From Ptychodera flava (taxonomy: Eukaryota > Hemichordata > Enteropneusta > Ptychoderidae), in NCBI RefSeq assembly GCF_041260155.1, contig NC_091943.1, positions 21,700,283 to 21,764,282 of the forward strand: a DNA stretch of 64,000 bases. The letters run 5' to 3'. Positions 61,201 through 64,000 of this stretch are shown here, in pieces (position 1 is the stretch's first letter; each line of letters starts with the position of its first letter). A model generated the notes under the pieces. The model searched no databases and was not told the origin of the DNA. It was given only the letters and a program-made list of their open reading frames with translations. A program made the position numbers and the translations under genes.

Positions 61201-62001
61201 AATCATATCCCCCCCCCCCCCCAAATCACTGTGCCTCAGAGGAATGACTGAAGTTTAATAGTTGCGAATGAATAGGCTTGGGGTTTCGAAATATCTGAAA
61301 CATGATTGACCCCGACTTACCTTTGCTGCTTCATCGTGGCTAATTCTCTCAAACGGAATGTCGTTTGCTTGTAAAATTTGATCCCCTGGCTGAAGCCCGA
61401 TTCTTTCCGCGGTACTTTCTTGTTCAACAAGAGAAATAAAAATCCCAACACCGTGTTCAGCTCCCCCGCGAATACTAAATCCTAGTCCGTCGTCTGCATG
61501 GGTTTTCTTCAGAAGTATTTTGCGGACGTCTTTGTACGCGTCGGAAGCAAACCTGCGACCGGCGGACTTTTTGACAGTTTTCCCGTGCGGTTCGACTGTC
61601 CTTTGACTTTGTTGAATGCCGTTTGGAAACCTGCCTCTCGGAGGCAAACTAGACGACCTGTTGACGCTTCCCAGGCGGGGGATCAGACCGTCCGTGTATC
61701 GCTTGTAGAGTACCTGGTCGGAAGTGGGGATCACTTGTCCCAACGACGTGAAAAGCGTTCGCTTTTCCGGCGTATCCAAAACGACCCTCAAAGCTTGCAC
61801 CAAGTCGTAAACATTGCGACGAGCATGGTAATCATTCAACGCATGTACAAAATAAGCTCGGTCTCCTTCGTCTAGCAAAGTATTTAACGCATCGTGGAGT
61901 CGTCGAACATTTGTTGACAGCGTTCGTCTGCCAATCGGCTGCGGTGAAGGGTCGCGCCTCCACGATCTACTGGTATATACACTCCGTGGCAGAGTCGACA
62001 T
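25798..62001 (-). CDS. WHRN: Whirlin, PDZ scaffold protein, 14 exons, complete
   Basis: Exons in transcript order: 61321-62001, 41688-41900, 40651-40776, 39769-40047, 38219-38434, 37731-37826, 37139-37291, 35432-35518, 34570-34784, 31268-31496, 30212-30280, 26967-27848, 26373-26516, 25798-25992. The joined frame is open for 1194 aa (human about 907). Twelve of 13 introns are phase 0; only the 34570/31496 junction is phase 2. Domain order is that of whirlin: HHD1 (about 30-108), PDZ1 (about 159-245, GLGF loop), PDZ2 (about 299-375, SLGL), HHD2 (about 455-530), a long Ser/Pro linker, and PDZ3 (about 1100-1188, TLGI). The strings YTWVDPHGRS, LGIYITGVD, EEQARHLLNE and KQPLPKV match the vertebrate protein. 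Family knowledge: a scaffold in stereocilia tips and the periciliary membrane that binds usherin, ADGRV1 and MYO15A. The paralogues harmonin and PDZD7 differ in domain order or linker. Confidence 0.95.
26967..27848 (-). CDS. WHRN: WHRN exon 12: large Ser/Pro-rich linker
   Basis: 294 codons of predicted disorder, phase 0 at both ends. It is rich in SP and PSP pairs (SPSPTPPGE, RSPSPGRPTSPE) and in basic-Ser motifs, and contains a three-fold AIAPKP-type tandem (PAIAPKPAIAPKPAIARKP). Human whirlin has a proline-rich linker at this place but a shorter one. The frame and boundaries (acceptor TTGCAG, donor GTAAGT) make this a real exon although the sequence is poorly conserved. Confidence 0.85.
28852..30128 (+). 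mobile_element. Interspersed repeat family A, copy 3, split by a hAT-like insertion
   Basis: Bounded by TTAA at 28852-28855 and 30125-30128. Just inside are GGTAGAATGCGCCTC and GAGGTGCATACTACC, which match as inverted repeats at 13 of 15 bases. The family A body is interrupted at 29032 by a 911-bp element and resumes at about 29944. The TTAA ends suggest a TTAA-targeting (piggyBac-type) non-autonomous element; the assignment is inferred. Confidence 0.8.
29032..29942. mobile_element. Foldback hAT-like non-autonomous element with 8-bp target duplication
   Basis: Begins CAAAGGGG and ends CCCCTG (reverse complement CAGGGG), the CAGRGG-type terminus of hAT elements. The flanking octamers are GGTATGGT (29024-29031) and TGTATGGT (29943-29950), 7 of 8 identical, as expected for hAT. 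The inverted arms are very long and highly similar (29032-29301 and 29657-29942). The 355-bp centre has degenerate internal repeats around TTTTCTCAA and GGTCGTGAGG. There is no transposase ORF; the 62-aa frames at the two arms are mirror copies of each other. Confidence 0.88.
30551..30628. repeat. 78-bp foldback with direct flanking repeats in a whirlin intron
   Basis: The 30-bp arms 30551-30580 and 30599-30628 match at 29 of 30 positions, with an 18-bp loop. Each arm also contains ATCTGATT and AATCAGAT, a nested palindrome. GTGGGAGCCC occurs on both sides (30541-30550 and 30631-30640). Confidence 0.9.
32334..32370. repeat. (CA)n microsatellite
   Basis: About 18 CA units in the whirlin intron between exons 9 and 10. 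Confidence 0.95.
32931..33009. repeat. 79-bp inverted repeat in a whirlin intron
   Basis: Inner perfect 13-bp stem TCAAGGGAGCTGC / GCAGCTCCCTTGA (32945 and 32975), with an outer GGTAGATT / AATCTACC pair (32931 and 33002). Weaker inverted matches extend outward (CGTCAC, ATCTATATA). It probably belongs to a diverged foldback element. Confidence 0.75.
33187..33222. repeat. (GGAT)n / (GGGT)n microsatellite
   Basis: Short tetranucleotide tract in a whirlin intron; it explains the HPSIHPSIH-type frames on the minus strand. Confidence 0.9.
33725..34261. mobile_element. TTAA-flanked MITE family C, hosting a family B element
   Basis: TTAA at 33725-33728 and 34258-34261. Inside are CATGTTCACCCCTAACTCCC and the reverse complement of CCTGTTCACCCCCAATTCCC, 20-bp inverted ends with few mismatches. 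A family B element (33818-34157) sits within it. Confidence 0.8.
33818..34157. mobile_element. TTAA MITE family B, copy 1, nested in family C
   Basis: TTAAAGGGCCAGTAGCTGTAAC at the left and an inverted, diverged match ending GACCCTAAAA at the right. The interior shares CCCCAAAGAATGTTGA, TACACAGT and TCTGGTCTGGACTAGAAT with the element at 36685. Confidence 0.78.
35031..35093. repeat. (TC)n-(CA)n compound microsatellite
   Basis: About nine TC units followed by about 20 CA units in a whirlin intron between exons 8 and 9. Confidence 0.95.
36685..37034. mobile_element. TTAA MITE family B, copy 2
   Basis: TTAA at 36685-36688 and 37031-37034 flanks 27-bp inverted ends (AGCCCCAGTGCTGCTAACTT / AAGTTAGCAGCACTGTGGCT) with two mismatches. 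At 350 bp it is a clean small non-autonomous element. It ends 104 bp from whirlin exon 7. Confidence 0.88.
37731..38434 (-). CDS. WHRN: WHRN exons 5-6: second harmonin-homology domain
   Basis: Exon 5 (38219-38434) carries EEQARHLLNENERGTMKYYL, DEYQNGHITIDDLV and ALFELLNTHSK. Exon 6 (37731-37826, 32 codons) adds FSLLSEVR and DRFDTLVLKREVEAMK. This is the HHD2 helical bundle between PDZ2 and the linker. Confidence 0.92.
38576..38970 (+). mobile_element. Interspersed repeat family A, copy 4 (diverged)
   Basis: TTAAAGGTACCAGTTGAATATGCCT then GACAGATATCCTGACTCTGA, and the internal TTGGCCATTTTGAATTTC. The right end is unclear; I place it near 38970. Confidence 0.65.
39769..40776 (-). CDS. WHRN: WHRN exons 3-4: PDZ2
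   Basis: Exon 3 (40651-40776, 42 codons) encodes the binding loop SLGLMIRGG and GLGIYITGVD. Exon 4 (39769-40047, 93 codons) continues with VGDQILDING and the helix HQQAANILKSSK, then VKDVGKLPYARTTYD, which is also found after PDZ2 in vertebrate whirlin. The split inside the domain is at VAEFAGLK|VGDQIL. Confidence 0.92.
40948..41586. mobile_element. TTAA-type MITE family E
   Basis: The left end TTAAGGCGATACCGAATGAT and the right end CTTTGAATCCTTCGGTATAA are imperfect inverted repeats (ATACCGAANGATTCAAA). About 640 bp of AT-rich interior has no coding capacity. The right TTAA is decayed. Confidence 0.7.
43320..44025. mobile_element. TTAA-flanked MITE family D
   Basis: TTAA at 43320-43323 and 44022-44025. 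Left TTAAGGTGGAGCTGCA, right TGCAGCGCCCCCTTAA, then an inward inverted CCAACACAG / CTGTGTTGG. It is about 706 bp in whirlin intron 1. Confidence 0.82.
44622..44651 (+). repeat. 30-base poly(G) tract
   Basis: Preceded by (GGT)n. It could form G-quadruplexes. Long G runs are also prone to assembly or sequencing length error. Confidence 0.9.
50499..50857 (+). mobile_element. Interspersed repeat family A, copy 5
   Basis: Begins ATAGAATGCGCCTCGGGGAC and ends CGAGCGCATACTTCCTTAA. The internal blocks (AGTTAACACAGGGATGGTGG, then GGTGACCCCCGA) are in the family order. Confidence 0.82.
52212..52305. repeat. Poly(A) followed by (TA)n microsatellite
   Basis: About 22 A residues run straight into about 35 TA units with a few interruptions. 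Confidence 0.95.
54171..54437 (-). mobile_element. Interspersed repeat family A, copy 6 (reverse)
   Basis: Reverse-orientation partial copy containing ATGGCCACCATCCCTGTGTT and the inverse of the GGACAGATAT end; the outer ends are decayed. Confidence 0.7.
55387..55628. mobile_element. MITE with CCCTTTGAGTGC / GCACTCAAAGGG termini, copy 2
   Basis: Perfect 12-bp inverted termini around 240 bp of AT-rich DNA. It shares the ATCCCTTTGAG end with the copy at 16292. Confidence 0.75.
58651..58753. mobile_element. 103-bp micro-foldback with perfect 8-bp target duplication
   Basis: The ends CTAGTCTAGGA and TCCTAGACTA are inverted, and about 33-bp arms match at roughly four in five positions. ATTTGAAT occurs immediately before (58643-58650) and after (58754-58761), an exact 8-bp direct repeat. 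The duplication length fits hAT-type insertion, though the TAG ends are not the classic CAGRG. Confidence 0.85.
61208..61222 (+). repeat. Poly(C) tract
   Basis: A run of about 14 C residues roughly 100 bp from WHRN exon 1 on the intron side. Confidence 0.85.
61321..62001 (-). CDS. WHRN: WHRN exon 1: HHD1 and first part of PDZ1
   Basis: 227 codons from the first ATG. A basic, Ser-rich N-terminus (SRSWRRDPSP) precedes the helical harmonin-homology domain (VRRLHDALNTLLDEGDRAYF, then YDLVQALRVVL). PDZ1 begins about residue 159, with the carboxylate-binding GLGFSIRGG at 172-180. The exon stops inside the second PDZ helix (SHDEAAK) at a phase-0 GTAAGT donor and is completed 19.4 kb away by exon 2. 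Confidence 0.93.
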
Positions 62002-64000
62002 TTTTAACTTCCTTCCTCGGTCCCAATTTCACCCACCTGTATGTTTGATACTGCGACGCAAGAAATTGGAAATTATTCCTCCTGTTGTCTCTACGGGCGA
62101 AAACAACCCATCATAACACACTCAACGGAGTGCCGATGCTCCATCTTCTCTGGAAATCGCCGATCGTACGAAATTTTAAGGCTTCTGAATCCTCACTTTC
62201 TGTGGTATTTCCGATGGAGGAAAACACGGCTTCAGCAAATTACATAGATGTACGCAGACTGATTACGCAGTCTGCTTACAGTCAGAAATTCTGTACGCCG
62301 ATTGGTCAGTTTGATTATCGTGGCAACTGACCCAAAGCTTCAAGGCCGTTCACTCTCACTTTTAGGTCTACGTTTCTTTCGTTTTTCACCCGTTCCCCAT
62401 TAATATTTCTACTTCACAACTAAAACTATGGAAACACAGTTTTATGATGATTTGAATTGTATGCTAAATCATTGTATTTGTAGTTGAACTATTCACTCCA
62501 ACTCAAATACACACAGCTACAGACGGTGAATGTTTTCAAAAAGTGAAAGTATCGTTTTTGTGGACACGACCGCAAGAGGGCGCACTGCTTTGCGAGGACA
62601 ATCAGAGCAACAGACAACGGAATCGTATTTGCTGTGCATTTTTGTTATCATAAAATAAACTGCATATGGTCACCGCCAACTCCAACCGAACAACTTAGGT
62701 GAGACTTGGCGGAGATCCTATAGGCCCTACACGACTAAACTGTTTTTCCGAAAACTATTCGGGAAAGTAATAAAAAAATATCACCCGACAGATAGAAGGA
62801 CAGAACAACAGTCAGGAACATTTTCCTACATCGAACATTTATACTTTCTACGATGTTTACCGATAATTAGAGGTTATTAGTGTAATATCATGTATGACTA
62901 CATCGTTAACTTTTGGAGAACTTCAAAAGTAAATAAATGTCGGTAGTTACACTCTTTTATATTAAAAAAATTGTTGAACTTCACATACAAGGCAATTACT
63001 TGAATACTAGTACATTAACTGAACACCTCGCATATTTAAAGATCCAGAGTTAAAAGTGAACATAATCGTGAAAGTTTTACATTGTAAGCAGTATTGTAAT
63101 TTATTGCATGCTATGGCCTAGCTCAAACACAACATTGCTGATCTTCAAAATACGCTTACTGACATGTATGATGTGCCAATTTAGAATAATTTTTTTTGCT
63201 TGGCGCATAGAGGAAAATGCGAGGCTGGCAGGAGACATGACATAAAATGTCATGATGACTTTGCATTCGTCTGGAATAAATAATTATAAATATGGGAGAG
63301 TATTTACTTATTTATTTGCTTATCAATTGAGTGACAAATTTGCTTGAGTGAGTAATATTCCTCGGGATTCACATAACACAAGTATCAAAAGGATCATTTT
63401 GTAGTTCTGTTATTGTTATCTTTGAAGGTAGCAGAGGGCTAAGGCGACAGGTAAAATTTAACCTCAAAACAAACAATTTACTTTCTTCAAGGAGTAATAA
63501 CATATGACATTTACAGGAAGTGAGTACCTTCGTAGACCAAGAGATGTACCACACTAAGTTTCGATAGCAATGACAGGTAAGGAATCCTTCACACCTGTGC
63601 CCATTGTGGTATTTGCCCTGATACTGACCTATGGCCCCGGGGGACATTAAAAGTTCCAGCGATTTTCCTTTGAAATTTAAAAGAAATCAACTTCAAAACT
63701 ATGAACTGTAAGTAAGCTGTGTAATAAACATCAGAGTCGAGCGTTAACATGAACAGAACAATATATGAATTCAAATTATAAAGCATAGTCACAGGTGTAA
63801 ATTTACTCTTAATTTCTACTTGATATTCAAGTGTCGTGTTTATAAATTCATGAGCTTATAGATGGTAAATAGGAAACAAAAAATGGTTCTATGTGTTGTG
63901 AATGGTTACACTTAGGTATATAAAGAATAGTTCGTGTAAGTTGAGAAACCACCAAATTTCAAGCATCACCGTGTTTACATCTTGTAGAATTAGCAACAAA
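62002..64000. other. Upstream flank of whirlin
   Basis: No gene is recognised. 62002-62340 is the likely WHRN promoter and 5' UTR, with an ATTGG (reverse CCAAT) around 62300. A CTCF-like CCGCAAGAGGGCGC lies at 62570-62583. 62700-64000 is AT-rich with only short open frames of doubtful meaning. Confidence 0.5.
62570..62583 (+). promoter_or_regulatory. CTCF-like motif upstream of WHRN
   Basis: CCGCAAGAGGGCGC matches the core of the bilaterian CTCF consensus (CCASYAGRGGGCGC) except at one variable position, about 570 bp upstream of the whirlin start codon. This is a motif match only. Confidence 0.4.

Larger units (their letters stand above)
41901..61320 (-). other. WHRN: WHRN intron 1 (19.4 kb)
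   Basis: A phase-0 intron that splits PDZ1. No additional exon in frame with the flanks is evident. It carries a family D MITE (43320), a 30-G tract (44622), family A copies (50499 and 54171), a poly(A)/(TA)n tract (52212), a CCCTTTGAG MITE (55387) and a 103-bp micro-foldback (58651). The remaining stretches (44700-50490, 50860-52200, 52310-54170, 55640-58640, 58760-61200) are AT-rich and show nothing I can support. Confidence 0.8.

Noticed and set aside
61498..61875. 125-aa plus-strand frame opposite WHRN exon 1
   Set aside because: Shadow of the conserved whirlin coding strand.
63369..63792. Possible exon of an upstream neighbour on the minus strand
   Set aside because: A donor-like GGTGTGAAG follows a short open stretch, but no acceptor, domain or homologue is recognisable.

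Overview
This is a window of intron-rich animal nuclear DNA, AT-rich and crowded with microsatellites and small non-autonomous transposons. Four protein genes can be read with consistent GT-AG introns and reading frames. Their best matches are NAAA, TSEN15 and WHRN (whirlin), all of which have human orthologues, plus a single-exon RING-H2 protein. The mix of vertebrate-like gene content, long introns and repeats with no vertebrate-type SINEs or LINEs suggests a non-vertebrate deuterostome (hemichordate, cephalochordate or echinoderm). I lean towards a hemichordate, but this is inference from style and not from a species-specific marker.

Layout. 1-1431: inverted-repeat elements and the NAAA promoter side. 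1432-8334 (+): a nine-exon NAAA-type lysosomal N-acylethanolamine amidase (375 aa). 8335-13683: 3' UTR, then microsatellites, one copy of an interspersed repeat and a possible tRNA-derived SINE. 13684-14814 (-): intronless RING-H2 protein (376 aa). 14815-15101: a 287-bp head-to-head promoter. 15102-18226 (+): four-exon TSEN15, a tRNA-splicing endonuclease subunit (198 aa). 18227-25797: gene-free interval with a 150-bp-period tandem array (18566-20143) and a TTAA-flanked repeat. 25798-62001 (-): the 14-exon whirlin gene (1194 aa), with domain order HHD1-PDZ1-PDZ2-HHD2-Ser/Pro linker-PDZ3 and a 19.4-kb first intron. 62002-64000: the upstream flank of whirlin, with a CTCF-like motif and no recognisable gene.

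The genes do not form one pathway. NAAA degrades lipid amides in lysosomes, TSEN15 acts in nuclear tRNA splicing, the RING protein is probably a ubiquitin ligase, and whirlin is a scaffold of stereocilia and ciliary complexes. The only close regulatory link is the shared RING/TSEN15 promoter. The less expected content is in the repeats: several miniature element families ending in TTAA, some nested in one another; a foldback hAT-like element with a near-perfect 8-bp target duplication inside one of them; a 103-bp micro-foldback with a perfect 8-bp duplication; and a tandem array with a 300-bp higher-order period. I found no strong evidence for a wholly new biological system.
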